Positions 36,575-49,590 of a stretch of 64,000 nt of DNA are shown piece by piece (position 1 is the first letter of the stretch; each line of letters begins with the position of its first letter). The stretch spans positions 55,557,381-55,621,380 of the forward strand of contig JALJCS010000001.1 in NCBI GenBank assembly GCA_023055355.1. Direction: 5' to 3'. The position numbers were made by a program, and so were the translations under genes. Under the pieces are notes generated by a model. It searched no databases. It was given only the letters and a program-made list of their open reading frames with translations, and was not told the DNA's origin. Origin of the DNA: Agelaius tricolor. Lineage: Eukaryota; Chordata; Aves; Passeriformes; Icteridae.

Positions 36575-39500
36575 ATTGCAGCTCTCAGGGCAAACCAGCT
36601 TGTTATGCTACCCACCTTAGACAAGACCTCCTTTTCACACTGGTGAGGGTCTATATTCTAGCAGATGTTACTTACTGTGCTCTTTTTGTGTGGTAAAGAG
36701 ACTTTTTTCTCTTCCTTATTGAAAATGTAAGTCAAAGTAAATATGGCTGGTAGCAACTGAAGATGAGAATTAATCTGTTTAAAAGAAACACAAATCTACT
36801 GCTGAAACAGTCTAGAAGCAGGCAAGCTACTTGATAATTAAACTGGATTTCAAGGAAAAATGTTTCTAAGAGTACCTCCTTATCATATATTTGAGCTTTA
36901 ACCCTAGAGATGATTTTTTTCTGCTCAGTAGTCCATATGTGGTCTAACTCAGACATGCTGAGAACAGCATTTGGCTCCCAGTTGCCTGCCCAGATCATTG
37001 GCCTGCCTGTCCTAGACCTTGGAGAAATCCTATGCTGTATATTAGCATATGGATGTTGAATGGAGGAATGGGTTCTGGCTAAATTTCTCTGGAGAAGTTG
37101 TGATGTCAGCAGTCCAGTTTTTCCATTCTGTATTCCTAGGGAAATGCCTTTCAGCCAAAGGAAAAAGCAGGCCACTTGCAAATCTGTATGGCTCAGCAGA
37201 TGACATTGTGAGCAGAAGCAGTTCCACCCTCCTTTGGTGAAACTTGCCAGGGCAGTTTATCCTTGCTCTGCCTCTCCCCTCTGGGATTACCTTATTGCAG
37301 AGGTGATGTTTGAGTGCAGCACATGTATTTGCTGTGCTCTGATGTGTGGGAGGAAGATAAACTCTTCATTGCTCCTGATCTCTTAATGAAGAACCAGACA
37401 GGACTCTCGAGACTTCAGTTTCCTGAGAACTTTATGAATGTGGAGTGGAATTCTTTGATGGAAGAAGCAACAGATATTTCTTACCTATTTCATCCTCATC
37501 ATCATCAACATAATGATTTTGCTTTGATTTTTAAAATCTGTTCTCTTGAGATTTCCCTGGAAGTGTGAATGCTGGCCTTTTGTGTAGCGCTGTTGATACA
37601 ACGAATGTTTCCTTGGTGGAAGAAACAAGACTTAGCTCTAAGCTTCAGAGTGAAAAGAGTAACAATTTTTGCTGGCCTCTTGCTCTCAAATGAAGCAAGT
37701 TGAAAGCATGCTCCTGCAATTTTTACCTTCCAATGGATGTATAAACCTCCTGCAATGCCATGACAGTAAAGGTTATTCAGAACTGCCTTCCGGTGAGGAT
37801 GTCTCAGGTTCTTGTCACTGCAATAATCCAAATTTGCAAGCAGAGCAACAGTTCTGAACCTCTGTGCTAGGGTGAGTCATGCCCTTGTTCTCTCTTTATT
37901 GTACTGGACCTTGCAGTGTTCCCTCAAAACTGTCTTTGCTGAACAGCTGATCAGAAAAAATAGAGGAGGGGTTTATGGTCCCTCTCTCCTCATCTGTATC
38001 TTTTCACAAGGGACTTGCTTTGAGAGAAACACCTTAGATTGTTGTCTCAGGAGGGTCTATAGGCTTTTTACTTTTTTCCCCTTCCTCCCTTCTGTGTTTC
38101 ACCTTCTGGACTAGCAAAAACCTGTGCATCTTTGGAGGAGAGCAGAACATCAGGGAAGTTCTTATTTATCCCTGGAGTGTTTCCTTACCCTTTCAGTGCA
38201 CTAACTCTTCATCCAGTTTTGCAGAGAGCTTAACTTTGCCCACTTTCATTGCCTGCCACAGCAAAACCAAAAAGCCAGCTAGAAGGCAGTAGGAATTGAA
38301 GCATTGCACTCAACATTTCTGCAAACTCTTCCTCGGCCTTCAAGCATAGCAGCACTAGGAGTTCAACACTACCAGGAATGTGGGGCAGACACACTTCATT
38401 AAGCATGACAGTTTGTTTTCTCATTTTAGTCTGTGAGGCCATAGAGGCAGCTGGAGCATGTCTTCCTTTCGCTGAACTTCCTCTTTCTTTCCCGCCCCTC
38501 TTCTCCTGAAGGCAAAGAGCACTGACTCCTGCAACTGCCTGCTCTGAGCTGTCAGCACATATAACCTGCTGCCCTGGGGCTTCCCAGCTGGGCTGACAGC
38601 ACCTGGCCATGATCCAAGCAGGGCGATGTCTCCAGACCCTTTCTGTCTCCAACACGGGAGCAGTGAACTTTGTTCCAGTTTTTCCTGGCCTTCTCCCAAA
38701 CAGAGTCAGAAGTCATCTTTTTGAATTGCTTTCACATGAGGGGATGGAGTAATTCCAAATGCATTTGAAAACAATGTTATAACCAATGGTATTATAAAAT
38801 ATAAATATATTAGATACAAAAAATGCAGTTTCTTGCTGCTGAGCCTGTGAAAAGAGCCTTTTGGTCTTTTCAAAGTGTAACACTTATTCAAAAGGTTAAA
38901 GTTATCCATTGCGGCCGAAGCTGAATGTATAGTCTAAAAATTATGTCTTCTGACTATATTTTCATAGACTTGCTCTTTCTGATGCTAATGGTGAATCTGT
39001 AGTTTCATCTGCAATTAGAAACATGAGGTCATGGGGACCAAAGTAGGTGGGGCAACCTTATCCAGGATGGGAATGGGTCCATGAACTTTTGTGAAAATTA
39101 CCTTAGTGTCTATTTGTCATTGCCCTGAGGCAAAGTGCCACCTTAATATCCATCTTCCCTGGTGAGCCTGTATGTGAGAGAAAATCTGCAGGCCAAGAAA
39201 CTCCTTGTACAAGTTATACAGTAAATTTAGATAGCTTATTAACCAGTTAAGTACCTGACTAGAGCTGGCTAATTAGTGGTTGATGGTAAGGTTCTGTCAG
39301 ATTAAATTGATCTCTAGTAAGCCTAAGGCCATTTAAGAACTTGCAATCACTGTGATAATTTTTCCCCTGCATTGTTGCAAGAACCCCAGTTAGAGGTAAG
39401 GTGATAATTTAGGACTATTATGTAAGGCAGTCTCCTTGCCACAGGACAGTACTTCAAGCGCTGCTGTAAATTGGGGCAATGTTATTCCTAATGTCTGGTG

Positions 39501-42500
39501 AAATATGTGATTAAGTAATCATTGATTTTTGGGGGGGAAACTTTGTGCTATTCTCACTAGTTTCATATCACCTGTCAATTCATTGCCCACTGAAGCGCAG
39601 ATTGTTGCAGGCAGCCAGACGAGCAGAAAACAAGCACAGGGGTTAAAGCTGGTGACCAGTGTGAGAAATGTAAACACAAGGCTCAGAGCTTATTTTCCAG
39701 GTTGTCCACAGCCCTGGCTTGGTACTTGGTAAACCAGAAATTTTCTTTTGGAGTAGTCTGTGTCAATGCCACTTGAACAGGAACTTAGCTATGCACATTT
39801 TGGGGGCTTCTGTGACACAAATAGTCTGAGTCATGTTGCATATATCAAATATTTTGCTCAGAAGCAGGAAGGCATATGTCCACTCTGAATGTCATCTGAG
39901 AGATGCCTGGAAGGCATGTCTGGCAGGCTTATGCCCTGATCATTGCAGATTGACATACTCACTGTAGCTTGTAATTGGCAAGAGACAGCATAAGGCCTTG
40001 TGGATTTTGATTTTCCCAAGAGGAATATTACTAATGAATTAAGATTGATTTTTGCAATTAGAGTCATTGGAACCTCAGTGTTCTCTTTTTTTTTTTTTTT
40101 TTTTTTTCCTTTTTCCCACCCTTTTAAATTAAATTTGGTATTTATGGATTTTTCTATATATTTTAGGAGACATGATGAGTCAAATAGACAACCTCTATCT
40201 ATTATTGCAAGATATTTCTGATGTTTCCATGTTTCTTGCATTAGCTTATTGCTCACATACCTACTTGTTTATTACTCTTCTTGAAAAAGCAAGGATGAAG
40301 TTAGACTAATAAAACTATGCACACAGGTACTTAATGTTCAGTTGTTCAACCAAAATTTAAAAAGCCCTCAAGAACTTGATTTGGAGATCTTTTAACTGAA
40401 ACCACGTTTGACATTGTATTCAATTCAGACTGAAATAAAATCAGGTGGTTCAAATAACTCCCAGAAAAGCCAAAGAAATATAGTTATGGTTTACAAACTG
40501 ATAATATAAATCCATCCCCTTTGCTTTTATTGAGTACATCCATTGCCGTTTACCCTCCAGAAAGAGAGATTTAAGTTTGCTTTACTGTTTCTGAAACCAT
40601 CTGAAGTGGGAGAGCATTTACCATGTTTAATTTTCTCTTTTTGATTTGTTCCACATTTTAATTTTAGCAAATTAAGCATCCATTACAGCAGACTGCAATC
40701 CTGTTACAAATCTTCCATGTGGGTACCTTAATCCGTAGGCTGGAGGGTTTTCCTCTCCTTCTGTTCCTAGAATTTATCTTGTTGCAAGTGGAGAGTTTTG
40801 GGAAGAGGGCTAGAATCCCACACACACCTTTCAGGGTGACATCCCACTTCCAATTTCGTTCCATTCAGGACAAGGATGCACACAGGTCTTCAGGATGTTA
40901 GTGCTGTGAAATGAGCCATCTTCTCCTGCTGCAGGTACTCCAGCGAGGAGTCAGGAGCCCTTCCTGATGATGAAGGCTTGTCTCTCACTAACCTCTCACT
41001 TGCAAAGCTCCTGAGCTCAGGTGTCACTTTTGTGGCCCCAGAAGTTTTTCTGTTGGCCAAGCTGCCAGCTCTGAGCACATCCCTGGGCTGCCATGGTGTG
41101 ACCACTACGAGCACACAGAGGGAAAAGTGAGGGCACTGCCCATCATGAGATCCCAGCTGCAGCCTGTGTGAGGGGTTTACTGGGGGCCAGGGGCTGTGGT
41201 TCCCAGAGACAGCCCCTGCAGAGTCGTGCTGGACCATCCAGTAAGGTGGATTGGCTCTATTTGAGGTGCCGCATTTATCCAGCTCCGGCTGTAATTCACC
41301 TGACTGTTTAGAAAGGATAGTTTTCCCACAGTAAACCTGCACAACATTGAAAAGAATCACTTATTCTGCTCTAGGGCAGAGATAAGCAGGTTATGCCCTT
41401 CTGCAGTGTTAGTTTTGAAACAGTTGAGTACGCTTGAGTGGATATAAAGAATCCTAATGCCTTTTCACAGAGTAACTAATCTCACTCAGGTTGGGCTTTC
41501 TTAGGAGAAACAAACTCAGGTTAAGTGTCTAAGAGTTATTTCTGCAGTGACTGTGTGATTTTTTAAGTATCTTTCATTACACAGGGAACAATAAATTATA
41601 TCCTTTAACTAGAATGGGACAGAAGTCAATGTTGCTTTTGAACACTGGGTGCTGGCTCAAAACTGCTTGTCCAGTTCCGGAAACTAAACAAATGTCTGAG
41701 TTAAAGTCACAGAGAAGGGTTAGCTGAAATCCATTTCAAGTCCTTTGGCACAAAGCACACAGGAGGAAACATTGCCTTGCCAGTTAACTAATGCTCCTCC
41801 CCTTGCTCCTGGTACTGTGTGAGTCAGACTATGTGCAGTTCCTCCACAAACCCTAGGCACACGTGAAATTAAGGAATGACAGGAAAAAGGCCATGTCACA
41901 ATAATTACTGTGATATGGTCTGTTATTCCCTTTCTTTCTTGCTCTGTATTTGAGGCTCAATGTTAATTTACTTGTATAACTCAAGGTGTTTCCTCTGCTT
42001 GTTTGTACTAGCTATGATTTCTAAACATCCTTGAAATTATTGGCCATAACATCTGTCCTCATCATGATATTACTTCAACTTGAGCTACTTATAGAAAGTG
42101 CTTCTTTCTACTTTTGAACAGAAACGGCTGGCAGCCAGAAAAAGATGTATTTGTTTGCCTTTCTATTTTTGATTTGAAATTGCTGGAAGCCAGTAGGTGG
42201 GTTTTTATTTTCTTTTTTAAGATTTTATTTTCAAACCAAGACAAATATTATGTATGAGGAGTGGCACATATCTTAAATAACTGGTTCTAGTAACAGGAAA
42301 ATGTTCTTGTTAGAAATTCCTCTGAAGTGTGGCTCTATTTCTGGAAATCCCTTCTTGCTTGCTTCAGCAGAGTTTTGTATCCTCTCCCATTTTCCTCCAT
42401 GATTCTTTCACAAGCAGAGGGGTGAGTTTTATGGGAACTTTTCTGGCACCAAAACACTGGTATGTTTTCATTCATCTTGTACTGCTCCAATTCATCATCT

Positions 42501-43814
42501 ACCCATTCTACCAACCGAAGGAAAATCACACAGGAAACTGACAAGTGCTTGTGTTAACCCAGTGAAATCACCTCATCTGCCACCTAAATGGATACCTACT
42601 AACCTGGTGTCTTTGGAAAATAGAATCCAGTGTCTGCTGTTGGACTGCACAGATTTTGGTCTCCAGAAAGGAAAATTTTAACTCATTGTAAAATGAGTAC
42701 TCCAGTATGAGGTCTCATCCCATTCAGGAGAACCAGAAGGTTACTCAATTTTTATTCCCAGAAAATGCTGGGAATTACTTAACCAAAACAGGAATCCAAG
42801 TCTTATAGATTTCTTTCAGACTAAAGACCAAAATGAACCAAATAAAATCACTCCCAATTTTATTTATTTATTCTCTCTCTTGCATTTCCTCTTAAAACCC
42901 CAAAAACCTCCATTCCCACCCAAAACCTATCACAACCAAGCCAAAAGCAACCCTCTGGCCAAATCCATGAGCTTTGTTCTGTTTATTTCATAAAAATAAG
43001 CTTGGATACTTTTGAGTTAATGTTACTTACTGCTTGTTCTAAATCAGTAAAATCAGTTTATATAACATAGGATTGTCTTTGGAAAATTTTTTTTAGGGGT
43101 TGGGAGAAGTCAGAGGGTAGATTTAGAAAGACAAAATGTTTGAAAGCATTTTTTTTACTCTACTGACAAGACATGTTATATATGAGAATATAATACAGAG
43201 CTTAAGTACACAAAATTTTCTCTTTTAACAGCTTTTCCATTGGGCTTTGAAACCATTCATGGAAACTGATGGCAATATTCTTGTAAGTATACTTGAAGCT
43301 ATGACAGATCATCTGAAGAGGTCACATGTTGGCATTATATCTTGTAGTCACAAAGACCATGAACAGCATAAAAGATGCACAACAGCATCAATATCCTAAC
43401 AGGATCTTTCTAATGGGCTAGCCCAAGCAGAGAGGTTGCCCCAGTTCTGCTATAAGGATAAACTGAAATCTACTGCATGTGCCTGATGCTAGGGGTGCCC
43501 TCACTTCCAAATCCTACCCCTCAATGGGTGAGATAACTGTAACCTAAGATACATGAGCTCAGCAAAGGATCTCCTTAGCCACACAGTCCAAGGAAAGCTT
43601 AAAGAAAGTACAGCTCTGTAGAATATATCTGTTGATCATAGCTGCCTTTGGTGCCTTCTCAGACTCGTGTGTTGTGAGTCAAACTTAATGAGACATGAAG
43701 TCTGTTTTTTAGTAGTGGCCCAATGCCCCTGCTTTTCCATGTAGACTTTTTTTTTCTTTCCCCTAAAACAGCCTCGTATACCTATTTCACCCCATTTTTA
43801 TTCCTGGGGAGTTT
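36575..43814. other. Non-coding DNA, no gene recognised
   Basis: No recognisable exon or transposon. A 149-codon minus frame at 36732-37181 and a 156-codon minus frame at 40890-41360 have no familiar domains. A T22 run occupies 40086-40107. The 40.9-41.3 kb patch is GC-richer than its surroundings and is open on both strands; it is discussed among the findings. Confidence 0.5.
40086..40107 (+). repeat. T22 homopolymer
   Basis: Twenty-two consecutive T residues on the + strand. This could be the tail of a reverse-oriented retroposed sequence or simple slippage. No adjacent element was recognised. Confidence 0.85.
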
Positions 43815-44185
43815 GCAGGCTACCCCTGACCCAGGGCTCCTGGAGCCTTTGATGCAGCTCCCTCTGACTAGGAAGGGTCAAGAGTCCTATAACTGGTGCT
43901 TGGGAGAGATCTGCCCTGAGAGCAGCCAACAGAGCCATCAGTTTGTGCAGCTGGGTGTGAAGAAGGAGTGAAATAAGGGGGCCTCCATTCAAACTGTGGG
44001 GCTGCAGCAGTCTTAGACATGGTGGTAACAGGGCACTTTCCTCAGAGGGTGTAGGAACAGCTGTCCCTGCTAAGACAGAGGCTTCCACACGGAGTGGCTG
44101 CAGCTCTCCAAGTCCCAGACTTCAGGAGGTTTCAGGAGCCTCTCCCTGAGGCCGAGGGTGATGTCTCTCAGCCCCGCAGGCCATC

Positions 44186-44953
44186 TTGGAGGAGCTGTGC
44201 TGGGAAGTGGAGGAGGATCCAGAGCAAGTGTGCAAACTGTGCAGCATCAGAGAAAGTGGAAGGGAGAGAGATAGAGTCTTCTCTGAGACACAACAGCGTG
44301 AAGACCACCAGTCCCCACCTGCAATGGAGAAGCAGGCAGTGTCTATGCCCTCTATCAAAGTAAGAAAACTTTCTCCACTTCTGGAGAATTGGAAGGATGG
44401 AAGCTGATGACTTGTATCAAGAGGAAGCTCCTGCCTCATCTAAGAACAGGTTGACTGCCCTCATAACTGAAGAGGAGCCAGATGTGTCCCATAGCAAAGG
44501 ATGTGGTTCACTTGACTGCAAACCACACAGGTCTGCCAGGAAGAAGAGGTGAGACCCTGCAGTGTGTGACTCCCTGCTGCAAGGGACAAAGGACCCATCT
44601 GTAGGCCTGACCAACCATCCAGAGATGTTTGCTGCCTGGGAGGGGCCAGGATCCAGGATGTTGTCCAGAGACTGCCAAAGCCTGTGCAGCCCTCTGACTT
44701 CTATGCCCTGTTGTTATTCCATTTGAGCACAAAAGGTACTGCTAGGGGGAGCCAGTATGTGCTGAGGGCCATAGAGCTGGAAAGTAGCTTTGCAGAGAAT
44801 GGCTTGGGAATCTTGGTGGACATCATGAACCAACAATGTGCCCATGCTGCAAAGAAGGTGAGTGGTGTGTTTGGCTACATCAGACAAAGCATTGCCATCA
44901 GGTCAAGGGAGGTCGTAATTTATTCAGTGCTGCTGAGGCCACCACAGGAATGA
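44186..44953 (+). pseudogene. CR1 ORF1-ORF2 fusion remnant
   Basis: In CR1, ORF1 encodes an RNA-binding, coiled-coil protein that in some lineages carries an SGNH-esterase domain. ORF2 encodes endonuclease and reverse transcriptase. Here the ORF1 frame starts near 44186 with a charged, helix-prone segment. The esterase nucleophile block, normally GDS, reads CDS at 44565-44573, so the conserved glycine is lost. A frameshift before 44684 moves the domain into the frame that then runs on through 44953. In that frame the GTND-type block reads STKG. The same frame crosses straight into ORF2 C-terminal sequence, so endonuclease and most of the reverse transcriptase are missing. It is not functional. 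Confidence 0.75.
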
Positions 44954-45141
44954 CTTCTCAATATAAGAGACACATGATATACTGAAGAGGCCCAATGAAA
45001 GCCAGAAGAATAATTAAGGGACTGTAGCATCAAAGATATGAGGAAAGATTAAGTGAACTGGGTCTGTTTAGGTTGGAAAACAGGTGCAGGGGGCCTCTTA
45101 CCCATGTGCATAAATACCTGAAGGGAGGATCCAAAGAAGAG

Positions 45142-45237
45142 GACATGATTTAGTGGCCGACATGGTGGTGGTGCTAAGTTGATGGTTGGACTTGATGGCT
45201 TTGAAGGTCTTTTTCAACCTTAATGATTCTGTGATTC
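45142..45237 (+). mobile_element. Short CR1 3' tail nested in the older CR1
   Basis: The older element reads through AAATACCTGAAGGGAGG and AAAGAAGAGGA, then is interrupted. It resumes at about 45238 with TTTCAGTGGTGCCCAGTGAC, the expected next block. The inserted ~95 bp is itself a CR1 3' end of another subfamily. It reads GACATGATTTAGTGG, then GATGGTTGGACTTGATGG, AAGGTCTTTTTCAACC, and the terminal octamer-like ATGATTCTGTGATTCT. This fixes the order of the two insertions. Confidence 0.75.
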
Positions 45238-45527
45238 TTTTCAGTGGTGCCCAGTGACACCACTGAAAGTGGTGCACACAAGAAATGATGCACACAAACC
45301 AAAACACAGGAGGTTCCCTGTGAACATCAGGAAACCTTTTTTACTGTGAGGATGACTGGGCACTGTCACAGGTTGCCCAGAGAGACTGGGGTGTCTCCAT
45401 GCTCAGTGAAATGCAAAAGCCAGCTAGAAACAGTCCTGGAAAACCAGTTGCAGGTGGGGAGTGGACTTAGATGACCTCCTGAAGTTCCTTCAATCTTAAT
45501 CATACTGTGATTCTGTGGAAAAAAAGG

Positions 45528-48500
45528 ACACCTGGACTGACAGAAGCCTCTGCTACAGTTGTCACTTCTCTCACACGTTTTTGCTCATTGCTGGAACCTG
45601 CCTGGCACAGAAGTGGAAATGAACTATGCACAGTTGTGCAGGTTCCTTTGCAACTCACTTGTGGTGTGTTTGCCAAGTGCAGGAGTAATGGATAGCAAGT
45701 TTGAAGTCTGTGCAGTTCTGCAGGATCACTAGCCCATCCTGTTCAGTCCTTACCAAACCAAAGACTACCAAAATAATTTAAACCTAGTCTCTATTACCAG
45801 CCTTGCACAAAAGTGTATGTTTTGCAGTTATCCCAGAGCTTTCTGAGAACTACTGCTCTCAAATTTCCCTTGGTAAGAAGAAATAGAAATATATCTGATG
45901 TTCTTAGCTTTTCAGTTGGACCTGTGATAATGAAATAAATCACTTCCCATTAGGAAATTTAAAATTATAGAAAAATATCCAGCATTGTTAAAAGCAAAAT
46001 CATGACTTTTGGTTTAGTTTCAGATTATTCAGTGGCTATGTTTGCTAGTTACAGAATATTCACATCTGAAACTCCTCTTGTAGGCCTTGTTTAATTGGTA
46101 ACAACTCTGCCTTCCACAGTTTTCTCTTTGCTCTGTGCTGGTAAGAATCTGTAGAAGAGTGAAACTTAAAAGTATCTTTTAATCAATGTTCACCCAGGTC
46201 CACTGACATAAAAGATTATTGACTTTTTTATAAAAGAGTTTTCAGTGAAGGAAACTTTAATTCACTTTTTGAAAAAAATTTTGCCACTGGAGACTTGCTA
46301 ATGTGTTGTATTTTCATGGAAAATTGAATCCAAACTGTGCTGGTGAGACATTTTATGAATTTTGTGTTAGATTCATTTAAATAAAAGTTTTCTATTGGTT
46401 TGAGACGAAAACAGTTTTACTGAAAACTGTTTGTGTATCTATCTGACTCCAAACACTGTGCTTTGGAGAAAGAGGTTGTTTTTATTTGTTTATAGATAAC
46501 AAAATTTGAGAAGGCAATTTTGTGAATCATGCTGCATTTTATTGCTGCATTTGGGGATAAAAGATTTCTCTTGTGTGGAGCAGAACACATTTTTTTTAAT
46601 AGAATGAAGCTGAGTTTCTGAATAGTGCTAAAACACAATTGGAAGTTGCAGAATTCCAGGCTTAGTGCTAATTTGTTGAAAATTTACCTCAATTTTCAGG
46701 AATACTTAGAAAGACAATGAGAAATGTATCTTAATTTAAGAAAATAATTCATCAGTTATTTTGTTAGAGATTTACCACTGATTTTATCCAGGCAGACTAA
46801 ATACAGGTCTGGCTGTAGAGAAACTGCTCTTCCTTCCACCATTAATTTCCCAACTCCTCCCACAATATAGGAAGAAAAAGAGGGTTGGTTGATCACCCCT
46901 ATCACCTTGCAGCAGGATACCATCATTGCTACAGAATAATACACATAAATTTGTAAATTATTTTAGCTAGCCCAAGCTCTCGTTAGGTGATCAGTTTTTG
47001 CTTCAGTCTGATATAAAGTGGGCCCAACAGATGTCTTACATAACATGGGTACTGACTCTTTCCTGACACATGAGCAAGAGACCATGCTATTTTTTTTTAG
47101 ATCATCAGCAAGGTTAGTGGAAAGATTGCTTCCTCCTCAGTTGTGTAGAGAGAGCCACATCCTGCCTCAGTATTGCTCTTTTTTTAAATGACTTTATATT
47201 GGTTAGAGATTGAACAACCCCAATATAGTGCCATGGCAAAGATGTGGTGTTTCTTTACTACATAGTTTTTGGGCCAGCAGACCTGATTCATACTTGCTTT
47301 CCTTAATATCATTTTGGATAGCTCTGAAGGAAAGCAATTAGTTTGTGTGATCCATTGATTCCCTGAGGCCATACATTATTTCCATGTGTCCTAAATAGGG
47401 CATAAGTTTCTTTGGAATGAAGACATGAAAAAGATGGGGAAATAGCAGAGTCTCTAATAGAGCTGATGTGTTTTCTTATTGCTTTTCTTTGTGTGTTGTC
47501 ATGGAGAATAGTCTGAGAGAGAGAGGCAATGGTAGTATTAAAAAATAAAACAATAAGGGAAAAAGGAAAGAAAAAGAATACTCAGTGATTAGGCAGGAGT
47601 CTGGGATTATTCATGCCTGGTAAAGCCTCCCACAAGAGTGTTGTTCAGGTCATGTCAAACAGGATAAGCACAGGACTGCGAGGCACAGCTCTGTGCTCTG
47701 TGTCACACTCTGCAGAGATCCCCGCTTCACAAAGTTGTAGCTCTTGTAAATACTGGTGACAGTGGCCTCTTCTATCAACCTGCAGATGGTCTAGCTTTAC
47801 TCATCTTTAATTTGCCTGTGAGAAGGGCCATCAAATTTTTCAAGAGGGATATGAAATGGGGTTTTGTTTTCCTGAGGAGCTGTCTGGCAAGGCGGAGGGG
47901 CTACATTAGGGATGTTCACAGCGTAGCTCTGCAGCGCATCAGGTAGCTAGCGGCTTTGCATAGCAGCATTGTGGCCAGCATATTAAATCATATGTCACTT
48001 TATGCTGCATTTGTCATCTGGGGGCTTCAAACCCTTCCTAAAAATAGAAAAAAGTGAATGCTTTAGTTCCCACACTAGAGAAGGAAAGGTTGAGGCAAAG
48101 AGAAGTCAAGTACTTTGTCCACAATCACAAAACCAGTCTGGGGAGAATTTACTCTAAAAGCCATAGCTTCCATTTTCAATTACCTCCTTTTTTGTTCTGT
48201 GGTCTTCTGTTTTAGTTTCATTTTCTATGTGTTTTTGCAGGATTAAATATGTAGACTGCAAATGTGTAAATAAATTCAATTGTGTTATTTTTGCAGTGAC
48301 TAAAATTTCCATACATTTTGTGTGATTTTTTTTCCTTAAGAAATATTATGAAACTATTTAATAAGGAAAAAAAATGTTCTGCATTAAATAAAAAGAGGCA
48401 AAGGCGAAGATCAATTTTTTTTTCTTTTTCAGTATTTCTTAGAATGAGCTAAATGACTATCAGTCATCTGGCATGTATTTTAATCTCCCCATGTTTGTAA

Positions 48501-48886
48501 ATCCTCCTTATGGAGCCTAATGAAGCCTTAAAATGCTGGAGTTTTAACTTCTATTTTTTAACTACAAACCACAGAATACAATTTGGGCAAACACAGCAAA
48601 GTAGAAGCTGTCTGTGGATGTGAAACAGGAAGCAGGAGTAGATAGACACGTGTAATAGGGTTGTGTTTGCTCTTGCTCAACTAGATATACATCAATTTTA
48701 ATTAACACGTTTTTTGCTTCAGCTGCTAACGTCCCTTCAGCAGCGAGTGGGTTATGTGTTTCCATCCTGCATATACCACCAGCATCACCACCACGTCCTT
48801 TTCTAGCTCCCCCCTCCCCTTTCTACACAAATGTTGCAACACAATCTGAAATTTCCTCTTTTCTTTCCTTCCTGCATTTCTTACAG
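45528..48886. other. Non-coding DNA upstream of the first recognised IPCEF1 exon
   Basis: AT-rich sequence with no recognised exon, promoter-like CpG cluster or repeat family. If IPCEF1 is expressed from further upstream, this is intron. It ends in a strong pyrimidine tract and acceptor at 48861-48886. Confidence 0.55.
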
Positions 48887-48923
48887 GTTCCTTTGCGTCA
48901 GAAGGCAAAAAAGAAAAGTCAAG
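48887..48923 (+). CDS. IPCEF1: IPCEF1 coding exon (N-terminal basic segment)
   Basis: A 37-nt exon. It follows a long pyrimidine tract ending in TTTCTTACAG and precedes donor GTAATG. It begins at a codon boundary and reads VPLRQKAKKKSQ plus the first base of a glycine codon completed by the next exon. The mammalian IPCEF1 N-terminus, as I recall it, has a nearly identical VPLRQK-basic-QG segment just before the SRRRISC start of the PH region, so size, phase and peptide all fit. The lysine-rich stretch could aid membrane contact or nuclear targeting, which is inference. The exon encoding the residues before V, including the true start codon, was not found. Confidence 0.82.
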
Positions 48924-49590
48924 GTAATGAGAGATTATTTTTTCTTTTCTCTCCTGGATTCCTCTTTTGTTATTTTCTTGGTATGTCTTATTCTTGGGAG
49001 GGTGAGGATTTTGTACTGCTACTCATCTGGTGAAAAGCTGCTTTTTAACTCCACTGATTCTTACACCGATTCTGAGAAAAATGACAACGGGCTGTTCCTT
49101 TGGACTAAATCCTTGTGGTAGGTTAATTGAATCAAAGCTGGAAATCAGTGAGGTAGAATCAGCTGCCTGCACAGACGTACACACTAGTGGTTTTCATGTA
49201 TTTGGCATAATAGTTTTCTCTAGCTGACTTAAATAGATGTATCATTTTCAGTGCAGCTGTGTGAGAGAAAATATATGCATGCTTCTCTTAAAAGGATCAA
49301 AGGCTGTATTTTTAATTTACAAAAACTCGTGTATGGTTATCTTAGCATTAATTAGTATCTGCATTATCTATAGCTTACTGTTTAATTTCTGAACATCAGC
49401 AAGCCTTTCAAATGAATGTGTGTTACTGTCACAGCCATTATAAAACTGAATTACTTCTAAGTATATTTTAAGACATGCTTGGATGACTTGCTGAGGTTCC
49501 TAAGTAAGGATGATATCCTTAATTAGCAGCAACATCTTTCCTGGTAATGCAGTTTTAAACAAGCACAACACTGTATTTTTAATGGTACAG
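48924..49590 (+). other. IPCEF1: IPCEF1 intron (667 nt)
   Basis: Bounded by GTAATG at the donor and TGGTACAG at the acceptor. It interrupts a glycine codon after its first base. Chance frames at 48831-49121 and 49030-49227 run across or inside it and are not coding. No repeat was recognised. Confidence 0.8.

Larger units (their letters stand above)
43815..45527 (+). mobile_element. CR1 LINE with internal deletion and a nested CR1 tail
   Basis: A forward CR1 copy running from 5' leader to 3' UTR, but only 1.7 kb long. From about 44186 it shows the ORF1 coiled-coil start (EELCWEVEEDPEQVCKL and CSIRESGRERDRVFSE). Near 44565 comes the start of the ORF1 SGNH-esterase-like domain, and at 44684-44745 a later piece of the same domain (PSDFYALLLFHLSTKGTARG). 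By about 44770 the sequence is already ORF2 (FAENGLGILVD, AHAAKKVSGVFGYIRQSI, AIRSREVV). The ORF2 end and 3' UTR continue to 45527, where AACACAGGAGGTTCCC, TTTTTTACTGTGAGGATGAC and a terminal ACTGTGATTCTGTGG can be read. About 90 bp of another CR1 interrupts the 3' part. The left boundary is approximate. Confidence 0.85.

Noticed and set aside
36732..37181. 149-codon minus-strand open frame
   Set aside because: No recognisable domain, no splice or promoter context, and a composition like translated non-coding DNA; the hydrophobic C-terminus reflects T-rich sequence.
44094..44363. 89-codon plus frame as a novel gene
   Set aside because: It lies inside the CR1 5' region and overlaps the ORF1 coiled-coil frame, which has recognisable CR1 residues.
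48831..49121. 96-codon plus frame covering the first IPCEF1 exon
   Set aside because: It reads the exon in the wrong frame and runs through the donor into intron; the VPLRQK frame is the one that fits the next exon.
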